Source: a virus. Taken from it: 24,106 bases of DNA. The translations under genes were made by a program, and so were the position numbers. Position 1 is the stretch's first letter, and every line of letters starts with the position of its first letter. The notes under the pieces were generated by a model. It did not search any database. It had not been told where the DNA came from and worked only from the letters and a program-made list of their open reading frames with translations. The stretch covers positions 1 to 24,106 of IMG/VR virus record IMGVR_UViG_3300005548_000033. The stretch is one strand, 5' to 3'. Below, one piece after another: positions 1 through 6,018 of the stretch.

Positions 1-301
1 GTACTGCGTTCCTCGTCTGGAGCTCTTCGTTCTTGTCGACCAGGCCAGGAATGCGTTCGGTCTCCAAGTAGAGAGTCACAATCCGATTCTGGAGATTTTC
101 CACCAAGGTGTTTGCTGCTTCAATTTCACCTTGCATGCCAAGCATCTTGATGGCGTCTGCTGCTGACGTAGACGTCTTCAGGCGAGCAATCTCGTCATCC
201 TTCTCTTGAAGCTTGGTGCGGTAGTGAACGAGCATATCCGCGCGATCAGCTTGCAACGTCTGCACGGTTTCTTCATGGAATCGCTTCGTGACGAGCATCA
301 T
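1..301 (-). CDS. Coiled-coil hypothetical protein (3' end outside window)
   Basis: The frame opens at a double ATG (301 and 298) and stays open to the window edge, so about 100 residues are visible and the C-terminus is missing. A GAGG lies 4 nt before the first ATG and 7 nt before the second, so the second ATG may be the real start. The visible part is rich in Glu, Lys, Leu and Gln with heptad-like spacing (for example KLQEKDDEIARLK), which suggests a long coiled coil. No catalytic motif is visible. It is the last gene seen of the leftward accessory operon, 5 nt after the preceding stop. Function unknown. Confidence 0.7.
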   Translation of the reverse strand, partial: MMLVTKRFHEETVQTLQADRADMLVHYRTKLQEKDDEIARLKTSTSAADAIKMLGMQGEIEAANTLVENLQNRIVTLYLETERIPGLVDKNEELQTRNAV

Positions 302-306
302 GTACC

Positions 307-597
307 TCAGAAGAGAGCAAAGGTTCCTTGCAGATTCAGGTTTTCATCTTTGCCGTAGTCAGAGAGGATGACAGCCTTTCGAATCAGCTGCTCATCTTCT
401 GTCTTCTTCAGCAGGTCGAGCCTGGCCTTCTGCAAACCGACCAATTGCCCGCCCTCATTGTTGTAGTGGAAATCAATGATTCGCACCAACTCCATGAGAT
501 TGTTGTCGGCCAGTGGATCAGGAGGCGGCTTCAACCACTTGGAGAATGATTCTTGCGAATTGAACGAAAATGCATCTACAACGTTTTCTGTATCCAT
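307..597 (-). CDS. Hypothetical protein, 96 aa
   Basis: The ATG at 597 is preferred over an in-frame TTG at 609 because it needs no rare start. It overlaps the preceding gene (stop at 576) by 22 nt. The protein is acidic and mostly helical in appearance, with a charged helix around residues 45-75 (RIIDFHYNNEGGQLVGLQKAR) and no cysteines or recognisable motif. It lies in a tight minus-strand series of small genes and probably shares their transcript. I do not recognise a family. Confidence 0.65.
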   Translation of the reverse strand: MDTENVVDAFSFNSQESFSKWLKPPPDPLADNNLMELVRIIDFHYNNEGGQLVGLQKARLDLLKKTEDEQLIRKAVILSDYGKDENLNLQGTFALF

Positions 598-791
598 TCT
601 CTCATCCAACCTTCACTCTGCTCGAGCATGTTACCGATCTGGTATGCCGCGGGGTTGCGGTACACGTATTTCGGTAGGCCGCCGTTACAACCGCATGAGT
701 CCGGTTGGAAGTCCTTCAGAATCTTGTCTTGATTATCAAGGAGCAGCCGGATGATATTTACCAACTTCTCCTCTTGATCGGTGGCGAGCAT
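576..791 (-). CDS. Hypothetical protein, 71 aa
   Basis: The ATG at 791 overlaps the stop of the preceding gene as TGATG, the coupling seen throughout this operon, which supports the start. Residues 1-30 form a probable amphipathic helix (EEKLVNIIRLLLDNQDKILK). They are followed by a short segment with two close cysteines (CGCNGG, near residue 33) that would fit a small loop or half of a metal site; no second cysteine pair exists. The C-terminus is Trp-rich. Function unknown. Confidence 0.7.
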   Translation of the reverse strand: MLATDQEEKLVNIIRLLLDNQDKILKDFQPDSCGCNGGLPKYVYRNPAAYQIGNMLEQSEGWMREWIQKTL

Positions 792-991
792 CAGAAGAAT
801 TGTTCGTCGTCGATGTGGTAGTTGCAGAATTGACGGGACAACGCGTCAATCTTCCCCCTGATCGCTTTCTCTACTTCAGCCCATTCGCTGGGCCACTCGA
901 AGAATTCTTCATCCAATTTACGGATGGCGTGCGCGCGCTGCATGGATTCGAAAGAATCGTAGCCGTCTTCAAGTTCCTCGTAGCGCCTCAT
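791..991 (-). CDS. Hypothetical protein, 66 aa
   Basis: The start is the ATG at 991, giving a 23-nt overlap with the cREC gene upstream. The frame continues open further upstream, but that part lies inside the cREC gene and looks like out-of-frame translation. Shine-Dalgarno support is weak. The product is acidic and helical (MRRYEELEDGYDSFES at the N-terminus, then a WPSEWAEVEKAIRGKIDAL helix). No motif is recognised. The start is less certain than for its neighbours. Confidence 0.55.
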   Translation of the reverse strand: MRRYEELEDGYDSFESMQRAHAIRKLDEEFFEWPSEWAEVEKAIRGKIDALSRQFCNYHIDDEQFF

Positions 992-1367
992 AAAGTCGCT
1001 GGAGTCCAAGCCGCATACGGTCACGGCCGACGGGATTAGCTGAGTGTACATTCGGCATCTCTGCAGGGCAGTACCCTGGGTTGTTCTCGAGCCAGACCAC
1101 GAAATCGTGTCCGGATTTTTCATGCACGCAATGCGGCATGCTCTGATATTCAGACTTGACCAACCAAGCTTCGACAAGCGTTGTTCGGTCCGTCGTATTA
1201 AGCCCAGTGAAATGTTGCATGCACGCGAGGCATGCTCCTAGATCGTGGTCGAGAGACATCTTCTCGACCTGCGGATTCCTCTCGCAGAGTTCGATTGCTT
1301 CAGCAACCGTCTTGGCGTGGAGCCAACCGATTGGCGCTGGGCGCATATCGTCGAGCCAGAGCTTCAT
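969..1367 (-). CDS. Cyclic-phosphate-processing receiver (cREC) domain protein
   Basis: The 132-residue protein starts at the ATG at 1367, coupled as TGATG to the gene before it. It carries the hallmark pattern of the cREC family, a receiver-like fold: an N-terminal strand ending in LWLDDMRPAP (Asp6, Asp7), then SLDHDLG (Asp40, His41, Asp42), then GHDFVVWLE, and the C-terminal signature HSANPVGR (residues 108-115). A Cys-containing insert (CLAC at 46-49, HC at 79-80) lies between the acidic motif and the GHD strand and may bind metal. The family is predicted, from its context in other genomes, to process cyclic phosphates on RNA or nucleotides; biochemical activity is not established. In a phage it could act in RNA repair or remove a cyclic-nucleotide defence signal (inference). 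Confidence 0.85.
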   Translation of the reverse strand: MKLWLDDMRPAPIGWLHAKTVAEAIELCERNPQVEKMSLDHDLGACLACMQHFTGLNTTDRTTLVEAWLVKSEYQSMPHCVHEKSGHDFVVWLENNPGYCPAEMPNVHSANPVGRDRMRLGLQRLYEALRGT

Positions 1368-1606
1368 CAGTAGATGTCCACTCGGGTTTCGCCGATTCCC
1401 ACCTCGTCGATCCATGAACAGAATTCGGATGCGATCCAGAACCCGTGTTCCTTCAACAGATACTGGCCTTCCTTGAAGAAGGTGTAGTCGTCCTCAGCAT
1501 CTTTGTTCAGGACCCTGAGGGCGTAATCACACTTCGCGTACTCACTGAGAGAACTATCAGTGATCTTTTCGCGAAGATCATCCAACTTTTGAGCAGTTGT
1601 GAGCAT
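1367..1606 (-). CDS. Hypothetical protein, 79 aa
   Basis: The ATG at 1606 lies 1 nt after the stop of the 57-aa gene upstream (TGATATG), so it is chosen over an in-frame TTG at 1633. The protein is acidic and helical (LTTAQKLDDLREKITDS at the start) and ends with a Trp/Gly segment (SWIDEVGIGETRVDIY). No domain is recognised. Its stop overlaps the ATG of the cREC gene by one base, so the two are probably translated together. Confidence 0.7.
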   Translation of the reverse strand: MLTTAQKLDDLREKITDSSLSEYAKCDYALRVLNKDAEDDYTFFKEGQYLLKEHGFWIASEFCSWIDEVGIGETRVDIY

Positions 1607-1607
1607 A

Positions 1608-1781
1608 TCAGTGTCCGATGAGGAAGTGGCCAATGATCGAGAAGGGCCAAACCTTCTCCCAGAGCCAATGTTCGAAGGGATAGGAGACAGTCAGGCCAAT
1701 CCAGAAGGTTCCCGAAAGCAAAGTGCTACGACATTGCCTGTAGCACTTCACAAAGAAGCCGTTTTTGACGTGGTAGTGCAT
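1608..1781 (-). CDS. Small hydrophobic/aromatic protein, 57 aa
   Basis: The 57-residue frame begins at the ATG at 1781, fused as TGATG to the preceding stop, and ends 1 nt before the next gene's ATG. It exactly fills what would otherwise be a 175-nt gap, which is the main evidence that it is real. The N-terminal third is basic with two Cys (VKCYRQCRS). The rest is rich in Trp, Phe, Ile and Leu (GTFWIGLTVSYP, then WPFSIIGHFLIGH), so membrane association is likely. Function unknown. Confidence 0.6.
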   Translation of the reverse strand: MHYHVKNGFFVKCYRQCRSTLLSGTFWIGLTVSYPFEHWLWEKVWPFSIIGHFLIGH

Positions 1782-1954
1782 CAGTCGGCATCCATGCAGT
1801 CAGATTCTACCCATCCGCCACGATCGTCGTTGGCGTCCTTGTCAGACGCTGAGATTCGTAGCGTGTCACCGTCCTGTCGGCGGATCACCTTGACACTGAG
1901 TCCTGAGTGATCCAATTCCTCGGCCAGGTGGCGGATACGGTTCGCATTTGCCAC
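1781..1954 (-). CDS. Hypothetical protein, 57 aa, GTG start
   Basis: The start is a GTG at 1952-1954, preceded at 5 nt spacing by the strongest ribosome-binding site in this block (AGGAGG). No in-frame ATG fits. The protein has a helical, basic first half (RIRHLAEELDHSGLSVKVIR) and a very acidic, Asp-rich C-terminus ending DCMDAD. It lies between two other short genes and is coupled to the next one by TGATG. No family recognised. Confidence 0.65.
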   Translation of the reverse strand: MANANRIRHLAEELDHSGLSVKVIRRQDGDTLRISASDKDANDDRGGWVESDCMDAD

Positions 1955-1967
1955 GTTGACCTCCTGG

Positions 1968-2165
1968 TTAGCACCAGCTAGAAACCCACTTGCCTGCGAA
2001 AAGGTCAATATCCATGTCGAGGCCGTTACGTTCGTACTCTTCTTCCGAAGTTGAAATGCCGCCGGAAATGTTGTACGCGTATCCTGATGCCTTGAGGACA
2101 TCACGCAATTCGTTGATCTTCTCCTGCACCATCTTCTTGGTGTCGGCGCGATCTTTCGCGTTCAT
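1968..2165 (-). CDS. Hypothetical protein, 65 aa
   Basis: It starts at the ATG at 2165 within a TGATG junction. The product is charged at the N-terminus (AKDRADTKKMVQEKINELRD, probably one long helix), then has a Gly/Ser loop and an acidic C-terminal half ending WVSSWC. No motif recognised. It is part of the same leftward operon. Confidence 0.65.
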   Translation of the reverse strand: MNAKDRADTKKMVQEKINELRDVLKASGYAYNISGGISTSEEEYERNGLDMDIDLFAGKWVSSWC

Positions 2166-2533
2166 CAGCAGTTGCTCCCGTGCCAGCCGTATTCAGGCTG
2201 TTCGCCGACATCAACTTCGATATCGTCAGTCCAGCCCATGTTGACTCCGATCTTACCAGCAAATCCGCCAGTGAAACCAGCCTCTGTCATCAGCTTCTCG
2301 ATCTCGGAGAGTTTCTCTTTGATCGTTGTAGCGTGTCCTTTCGCAAGGGCCTGGCGCTTACGGATCGCTTCCTGCTCGATTGCGATACGGCGCTGGTTCA
2401 ACGCCTGTTCCTCAAGCTCGATCTCTCGCAGTGCAGCGCCCTTACGCTGACGGAGGTCCGTCAAACGGGCTTCGAGCTCCTGCAGGTTGAGTTGCTGGAT
2501 CGGAACCATGGCGGAAGGCTTGTTGGTGGCCAT
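2165..2533 (-). CDS. Coiled-coil protein, 122 aa
   Basis: The ATG at 2533 has a good upstream GAGGAG site. Residues about 14-85 form a long continuous charged helix with heptad hydrophobics (NLQELEARLTDLRQRKG, then RRIAIEQEAIRKRQAL), a strong coiled-coil or helical-hairpin signature. A Gly-rich turn (GFTGGFAGKIG) and a short acidic tail follow. It resembles small phage scaffolding or chaperone-like helical proteins only in general shape; no homologue is recognised. It is TGATG-coupled to the gene after it. Confidence 0.7.
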   Translation of the reverse strand: MATNKPSAMVPIQQLNLQELEARLTDLRQRKGAALREIELEEQALNQRRIAIEQEAIRKRQALAKGHATTIKEKLSEIEKLMTEAGFTGGFAGKIGVNMGWTDDIEVDVGEQPEYGWHGSNC

Positions 2534-2544
2534 CTGTTTTCTCC

Positions 2545-3507
2545 TCAGTAGGCAGGCTTAGTGTATGGCAAAACGATACCGCTGTCAAGACCTTTCTTGA
2601 ATCTGTTGACGAATTCCTGGCTGTCGAGGCCATACATTTCAAGCACCGTGTCGTAGTTTTCCCATGCAAACTCACGGAACCAACCCGACGTGATCGAAGT
2701 GCACACCTTGAACAGCGCCATCTTGAATGCCCAGTCGATACGCTCAGGATTCTCGAACGAGTCGAAGGGGATGATCGAACGCTCCAACGCCAAAACCATC
2801 GACTCTTCGAGCACACACATCAACTGAGTGACCAGACTGGATGCATAGAAGTTTTCCTTCTTCATGAAAACCTCATCCTGGCAATCCTTGACGTACGTGT
2901 ACGCAGGATCGTTCGGAGCCGCGATGGCTCGGTGAATTGAGTCATGGTCATATTTGTACGGCACGTCGTCTGTGAAGAAATCCTTCTTCGTCTGCTTCAG
3001 GTTCGGGTGCGCGTAGTTGTAAGTCTCCTTCATGCGCTGCTTGTACAGCGGACGTAGGAGATAGGTGTCGATTCCGATCTTTGCTCCCTTTGAGCGCATG
3101 AACTGGATGTCGCGCATCGTCTTGAGGAAGTGCGGCGAGTTCTTCTTGTATCGATGCGACATCTTGAGCATGTACAAGAAATTGAGGGGTGGCACTCGAA
3201 CCCACACATCACCGATCGAGAAGTCGAGCCACTCTTCCGATTGGTTGACCCAATCGACAAGCTTCTCAGTCAAGGTGCCAGGCCAGGCGATTTCGCACTC
3301 AAGGACCATGTTATCCTTGAAAAATGCATAGACCTTGTCGCCGTCCTCCGAATGCTTCACGGCAGTGATTTCACCATGGATCTTCGAAAGCTCCTTGGCC
3401 AACTCCGTGAATTCCTGCACGGTTCCCATCATGTCGTAGTCCAGCTTCGGCTCACGGGAATCCGGGAACCGCTTATGGAGCGCTTGTGATCCGATTAGGA
3501 TAGTCAT
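2545..3507 (-). CDS. Possible nucleotidyltransferase-fold protein, 320 aa
   Basis: The ATG at 3507 is chosen because it overlaps the preceding stop (TGATG); the frame is open upstream but lies within that gene. The N-terminus reads ILIGSQALHKRFPDSREP followed by KLDYDMMGT. This GS-plus-DxD arrangement is typical of the first strands of the polymerase-beta-like nucleotidyltransferase fold, and LECEIAWPG could supply the third acidic strand. The remaining 200 residues look helical (MLKMSHRYKKNSPHFLKTMRD). The fold call is by pattern only and could be wrong. It sits two genes away from a SLOG-fold protein, so a nucleotide-related role would fit its context. Confidence 0.6.
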   Translation of the reverse strand: MTILIGSQALHKRFPDSREPKLDYDMMGTVQEFTELAKELSKIHGEITAVKHSEDGDKVYAFFKDNMVLECEIAWPGTLTEKLVDWVNQSEEWLDFSIGDVWVRVPPLNFLYMLKMSHRYKKNSPHFLKTMRDIQFMRSKGAKIGIDTYLLRPLYKQRMKETYNYAHPNLKQTKKDFFTDDVPYKYDHDSIHRAIAAPNDPAYTYVKDCQDEVFMKKENFYASSLVTQLMCVLEESMVLALERSIIPFDSFENPERIDWAFKMALFKVCTSITSGWFREFAWENYDTVLEMYGLDSQEFVNRFKKGLDSGIVLPYTKPAY

Positions 3508-3689
3508 CAGTGCACTTCCGTGAGTTTGCCAGCGTCCCATTGTTCTTTGGACGTCCGATATACAAAGCCGCCATGCCAGGCCATGAAACCGACGATCTCT
3601 CCATGGGAATGAACTCGGATGCACCGAGTGTTCTTCCAGGTGACCTCAGGTTCGGCCAAAGCACGAGCTTGAAGTTCTTCGAAATTCAT
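3507..3689 (-). CDS. Hypothetical protein, 60 aa, at a strong promoter
   Basis: The ATG at 3689 lies only 5 nt after a near-consensus -10 hexamer, so a transcript from that promoter would be almost leaderless. Transcripts from further upstream could use a weak AGG. The protein has a helical start (NFEELQARALAEPEVTW) and a beta-like Gly/Trp segment (GEIVGFMAWHGGFVYRTS). It is coupled by TGATG to the possible nucleotidyltransferase gene. Function unknown. Confidence 0.6.
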   Translation of the reverse strand: MNFEELQARALAEPEVTWKNTRCIRVHSHGEIVGFMAWHGGFVYRTSKEQWDAGKLTEVH

Positions 3690-3694
3690 GGCCT

Positions 3695-3723
3695 ATTCTA
3701 TTTGAAAGTGTATTAGATGTCAA
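3695..3723 (-). promoter_or_regulatory. Host sigma70-type promoter
   Basis: On the minus strand there is TTGACA (3718-3723), a 17-nt spacer, and TAGAAT (3695-3700). This matches the -35 consensus fully and the -10 consensus at 5 of 6 positions. The -35 is preceded by GC (GCTTGACA), as in the second promoter at 5887-5915. The expected start point, about 3688, falls on or beside the ATG of the 60-aa gene. It overlaps the 3' end of the SLOG gene. It is likely an early promoter read by unmodified host polymerase. Confidence 0.6.
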
Positions 3724-4123
3724 GCAAATCTTTCGGGAACATGATCATCATTGGCCGCATCATCTTTCGTGCGTACCGAATGGTTGCCCAGGTCCCCGAA
3801 CGAAGCTGCTCTTCCAACTCGCCAGGGGTGGCGATCATGCCGTCACAGACTTCGACGATCGTCTTGTTCCGTTCCAACGGAGGCTTCGGTTCGAGAATCA
3901 CGTCGCCTTGTTTGAAAGCACGTTGATTCTCGAGGTTGCAAGGATGGATCACGATCTTGCAGTTGGGACAGACCTCTCGCACGATATCATGAGCGTCAGA
4001 ATCAGCCCCAATACAGTCGCCGTGATGGAATTCAACAGGCTGGATGATACCGATCGAGTGACCAAACCGCCACTTCTGATGATCGGTCATGCCCCGCCGG
4101 GTGCCCGTGAACCCTTGCTTCAT
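3713..4123 (-). CDS. SLOG-fold (DprA/YspA-like) nucleotide-binding protein
   Basis: This 136-residue protein has the features of the SLOG superfamily, Rossmann-like folds that bind nucleotide-derived ligands. It has an N-terminal strand and loop GFTGTRRGMT (residues 4-13), a second loop HGDCIGADSDAH (34-45), an ERNKTIVEVCDGMIATPG segment (84-101), and a C-terminal SGTWATIRYARK helix (109-120). Its length suits a single-domain member. SLOG proteins act as nucleotide sensors or hydrolases in several bacterial conflict systems; the role here is unknown and could be counter-defence. The start at 4123 overlaps the upstream stop as ATGA. Confidence 0.8.
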   Translation of the reverse strand: MKQGFTGTRRGMTDHQKWRFGHSIGIIQPVEFHHGDCIGADSDAHDIVREVCPNCKIVIHPCNLENQRAFKQGDVILEPKPPLERNKTIVEVCDGMIATPGELEEQLRSGTWATIRYARKMMRPMMIMFPKDLLDI

Positions 4124-4356
4124 CGCTGCGTGAATCCCTTGTCATCCACGAAGACCGTGTAACTCGCAACCGACTCACGATTCTTCTTGATCATGACGTT
4201 CAGGTTGTTGTCGAGCAACAGGTCCACGAGTTTGTAGAGATCGTCTCGGGTCAATCTCTCGACCGAGTTGTGCAGGATGTTGAGATTCTGCATCTTGGCG
4301 TGTACCGGACCGCCTGCCCAGGCGTAGAATGTGTACTCACAGACCAACGGGCACAT
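4120..4356 (-). CDS. Hypothetical protein, 78 aa
   Basis: The ATG at 4356 forms TGATG with the preceding stop and has a GGGAGAG 6 nt upstream, so it is preferred to an in-frame GTG at 4386. The product has an aromatic N-terminus (CPLVCEYTFYAWAGG), a helical middle (RLTRDDLYKLVDLLLDNN) and a beta-like end. No family recognised. It is translationally coupled to the SLOG gene after it. Confidence 0.65.
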   Translation of the reverse strand: MCPLVCEYTFYAWAGGPVHAKMQNLNILHNSVERLTRDDLYKLVDLLLDNNLNVMIKKNRESVASYTVFVDDKGFTQR

Positions 4357-4694
4357 CAGCAGCTCTCCCAGGAACTCGGCAGCCACATGGACTCCGAAGC
4401 GCCACTGGTCAGGCTCTCGATTTCAAGAGCATGATTCTCGCTGTTCCCGTATGACATCGACTCATCGACGCCGATGTCATAAGCCAGAGACATGTTGTTC
4501 TCGAAGGTCTCCATCGTCATCTTGCGGACGTCGTTCTGGAGCTCCGAAAGCTTCATGGCAGCCTTTTTCAACGTCTCGAGACGCTGCATGAAATCTGCAC
4601 GGTCCGTTGCCGTTGGGTTGTAGTGGACCTGATTCTCCGCAGATTCGAAGAGGTTGAACAGGTCCTTCACGTTTTCAACAGGTTTTGTGCTCAT
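4356..4694 (-). CDS. Helical hypothetical protein, 112 aa
   Basis: It starts at the ATG at 4694, overlapping the previous stop as ATGA. The central part (RLETLKKAAMKLSELQNDVR) is a probable coiled-coil helix; the C-terminal 40 residues are Ser/Glu-rich and look disordered. No motif suggests an enzyme. Function unknown. Confidence 0.65.
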   Translation of the reverse strand: MSTKPVENVKDLFNLFESAENQVHYNPTATDRADFMQRLETLKKAAMKLSELQNDVRKMTMETFENNMSLAYDIGVDESMSYGNSENHALEIESLTSGASESMWLPSSWESC

Positions 4695-5044
4695 CTCAGT
4701 GCCTTGGATGCGAGGGCGATGTGATGCCCGAGGTGGAGGAGGGCTTCGTCGTAAAGGCCCTTCGAAACAGCATCATACGCGAGGTCCATGCCAGCCCGAA
4801 CGTCGACAAGCGTATCACGCAGTTTGTTTCCGAACTTGACGTCATTGAACGTCGGCTCGCCGACACCGAAGACACAGATGCGGAAACCGTCGTCCTTGAG
4901 AGACCACTTGTTGATCTCGCGGGCACAATCCTCGCAATAGTACTTCATCGTCGAGGCGTTGTACCAGGTAGCGCCTGGCGCTTGACAAGCCGAGCGATTA
5001 CAGAGGCCGCCCTCTGCACCCTTAACGTTGGTCTTCTCGATCAT
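4691..5044 (-). CDS. Zn-ribbon protein, 117 aa
   Basis: The N-terminal 45 residues hold four cysteines in a zinc-ribbon-like layout (Cys15, Cys20, Cys37, Cys40) within LCNRSACQAPG and YYCEDCAREIN. I recognise this pattern as recurring in phage proteins of unknown function. The C-terminal half is a helical hairpin rich in Ala and His (LHLGHHIALASKAL). The start at 5044 overlaps a short upstream frame as ATGA. A role in nucleic-acid or protein binding is plausible; no enzymatic motif is visible. Confidence 0.7.
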   Translation of the reverse strand: MIEKTNVKGAEGGLCNRSACQAPGATWYNASTMKYYCEDCAREINKWSLKDDGFRICVFGVGEPTFNDVKFGNKLRDTLVDVRAGMDLAYDAVSKGLYDEALLHLGHHIALASKALR

Positions 5045-5097
5045 GTCAAATGCCCCGGGCCAAAGTTCGGATCAGTGTCTTTCGACGGGCCGTTCAT
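5041..5097 (-). CDS. Possible 18-aa microgene
   Basis: An 18-codon frame (MNGPSKDTDPNFGPGHLT) runs from an ATG at 5097 to a TGA at 5041. Both ends overlap neighbouring genes as ATGA, and a GAGG lies about 8 nt before the ATG. It fills the only gap between two coupled genes, which argues that ribosomes read it. It may matter only as a coupling device between its neighbours. Length alone cannot prove coding. Confidence 0.35.
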   Translation of the reverse strand: MNGPSKDTDPNFGPGHLT

Positions 5098-5225
5098 TTC
5101 TGCATCCTCGAAGGATCCTGGCAGTTGCCGACCAGTCCGGTGCGGCCCAGGATGTAGGTCTTGCCCTTGACGACAGCGCAGAGATAGCAGACGCCGTTGA
5201 TTGTGATGTTTCGATACGTGCTCAT
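5094..5225 (-). CDS. Small hypothetical protein, 43 aa
   Basis: It starts at the ATG at 5225, overlapping the previous stop as ATGA. The predicted protein is a small beta-rich chain (YRNITINGVCYLCAVVKG, then KTYILGRTGLVGNC) with three Cys. The CYLC and GNC cysteines could form a half zinc site, but a complete set of four ligands is not evident. Function unknown. Confidence 0.55.
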   Translation of the reverse strand: MSTYRNITINGVCYLCAVVKGKTYILGRTGLVGNCQDPSRMQK

Positions 5226-5389
5226 TTCAACTCCAGGCCGTTGCGTTCGGCGACGTCGTACCGGTACTGGTCCTTGTCGACGACTTGGCTGATGTGGTCG
5301 AGGTAGACCCACTCGTGGTTGATCCGGACGAGGATTGTTCCATCATCCGCAGTGTAGAGGTTCGAATTGATCTGGCGCATCTGCTTCAT
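5222..5389 (-). CDS. Small hypothetical protein, 55 aa
   Basis: The ATG at 5389 overlaps the previous gene's stop as ATGA; a longer open frame upstream is the antisense of the membrane-protein gene and is rejected. The product looks beta-rich (NLYTADDGTILVRINHEWVY) and ends with an acidic helix. It resembles small phage proteins of the type that display one or two strands and a helix; no name can be given. Confidence 0.6.
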   Translation of the reverse strand: MKQMRQINSNLYTADDGTILVRINHEWVYLDHISQVVDKDQYRYDVAERNGLELK

Positions 5390-5616
5390 TTCTTCACTTC
5401 CCACTTGATGCGTTCCGGATGGCGGATCATCGTATAGATGAACACCGCCGACACGAAAAGGAAGATGATGAGGAAGGGGCTCAGGATGAGCAGGAGCGGT
5501 CCGGTGAACCACCACCAGGAGATGTTGAACGAACTGGTGACGATGAGTCCGATGACCAGCCATGCCAAGATCCACGGCGTCAGGTTGATTGTGACAGTGC
5601 CAGGTTTGGTTCCCAT
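5386..5616 (-). CDS. Small membrane protein with two TM segments, 76 aa
   Basis: The ATG at 5616 has GGAGG 6 nt upstream. Two hydrophobic segments are visible: residues about 13-33 (PWILAWLVIGLIVTS) and about 36-64 (TGPLLLILSPFLIIFLFVSA). A positively charged tail (IRHPERIKWEVKK) would favour a cytoplasmic C-terminus. Phage proteins of this shape include superinfection-exclusion factors and holin-like proteins, but nothing here distinguishes these. It is far from the lysis genes, so holin is a weak guess. Confidence 0.7.
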   Translation of the reverse strand: MGTKPGTVTINLTPWILAWLVIGLIVTSSFNISWWWFTGPLLLILSPFLIIFLFVSAVFIYTMIRHPERIKWEVKK

Positions 5617-5618
5617 GA

Positions 5619-5846
5619 TCAGCCTCCCAAAGCTTCGACGGTTTCGACCATCGACAGCGAATCCGAAAAGTCGCAGAAGCGAGCCTTCGACGCCTCGGTG
5701 AAAAACTTGAGCGTCATATCGTTGATGTAAGGGCCGGTGGCCGCTTTACGTTCGAACGAGGCGATTTGGATGCCGTCTTCGAGAATGAAGCCCTTCGACG
5801 AATGGCGTGCGGGGTTCTTCGAGACGATTTGGACCGAGTACTGCAT
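5619..5846 (-). CDS. Hypothetical protein, 75 aa, first gene of an early operon
   Basis: It starts at the ATG at 5846 with AGGAG 6 nt before it. It is the first gene after the promoter at 5887-5915, which suggests it and the genes to its left are expressed early. The protein is beta-rich at the start (QYSVQIVSKNPARHSS) with a helix near residues 45-60 (LKFFTEASKARFCDF). No family recognised. Confidence 0.7.
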   Translation of the reverse strand: MQYSVQIVSKNPARHSSKGFILEDGIQIASFERKAATGPYINDMTLKFFTEASKARFCDFSDSLSMVETVEALGG

Positions 5847-5886
5847 CTTCAGCTCCTGAAGGTGAGGTGGTTTGGCCTACAACCAT

Positions 5887-5915
5887 AGTCTATTGGAAAC
5901 ACTTTCAAAAGTCAA
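5887..5915 (-). promoter_or_regulatory. Host sigma70-type promoter
   Basis: Minus strand: TTGACT (5910-5915), 17-nt spacer, TAGACT (5887-5892). It shares GCTTGAC at the -35 and ATAGA-T at the -10 with the promoter at 3695-3723. It lies between a terminator (5930-5960) and the first gene of the accessory operon (ATG at 5846), giving a leader of about 34 nt. This is the expected placement for an operon promoter. Confidence 0.65.
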
Positions 5916-5929
5916 GCATTTTCTTTGGA

Positions 5930-5960
5930 GAAACAAAAGAAAGGCGCCGTTGCCGACGCC
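5930..5960 (-). terminator. Rho-independent terminator after the secreted-protein gene
   Basis: Read on the minus strand, GGCGTCG and CGGCGCC pair (7 bp, one G-U) around a GCAA tetraloop of the stable GNRA class, followed by TTTCTTTTGTTTC. It lies about 60 nt after the stop at 6019 and just upstream of the next promoter, so it insulates two transcription units. Confidence 0.75.
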
Positions 5961-6018
5961 CCTCTGAACTCCTGGAAGTCTCAGGCCGCACTCTGAACCG
6001 CGCGGCGGAGCCAGGTCG

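Noticed and set aside
5386-5616. Two-TM protein as the holin
   Set aside because: It is far from the hydrolase and spanins and in an early-type operon; two TM segments alone do not define a holin.
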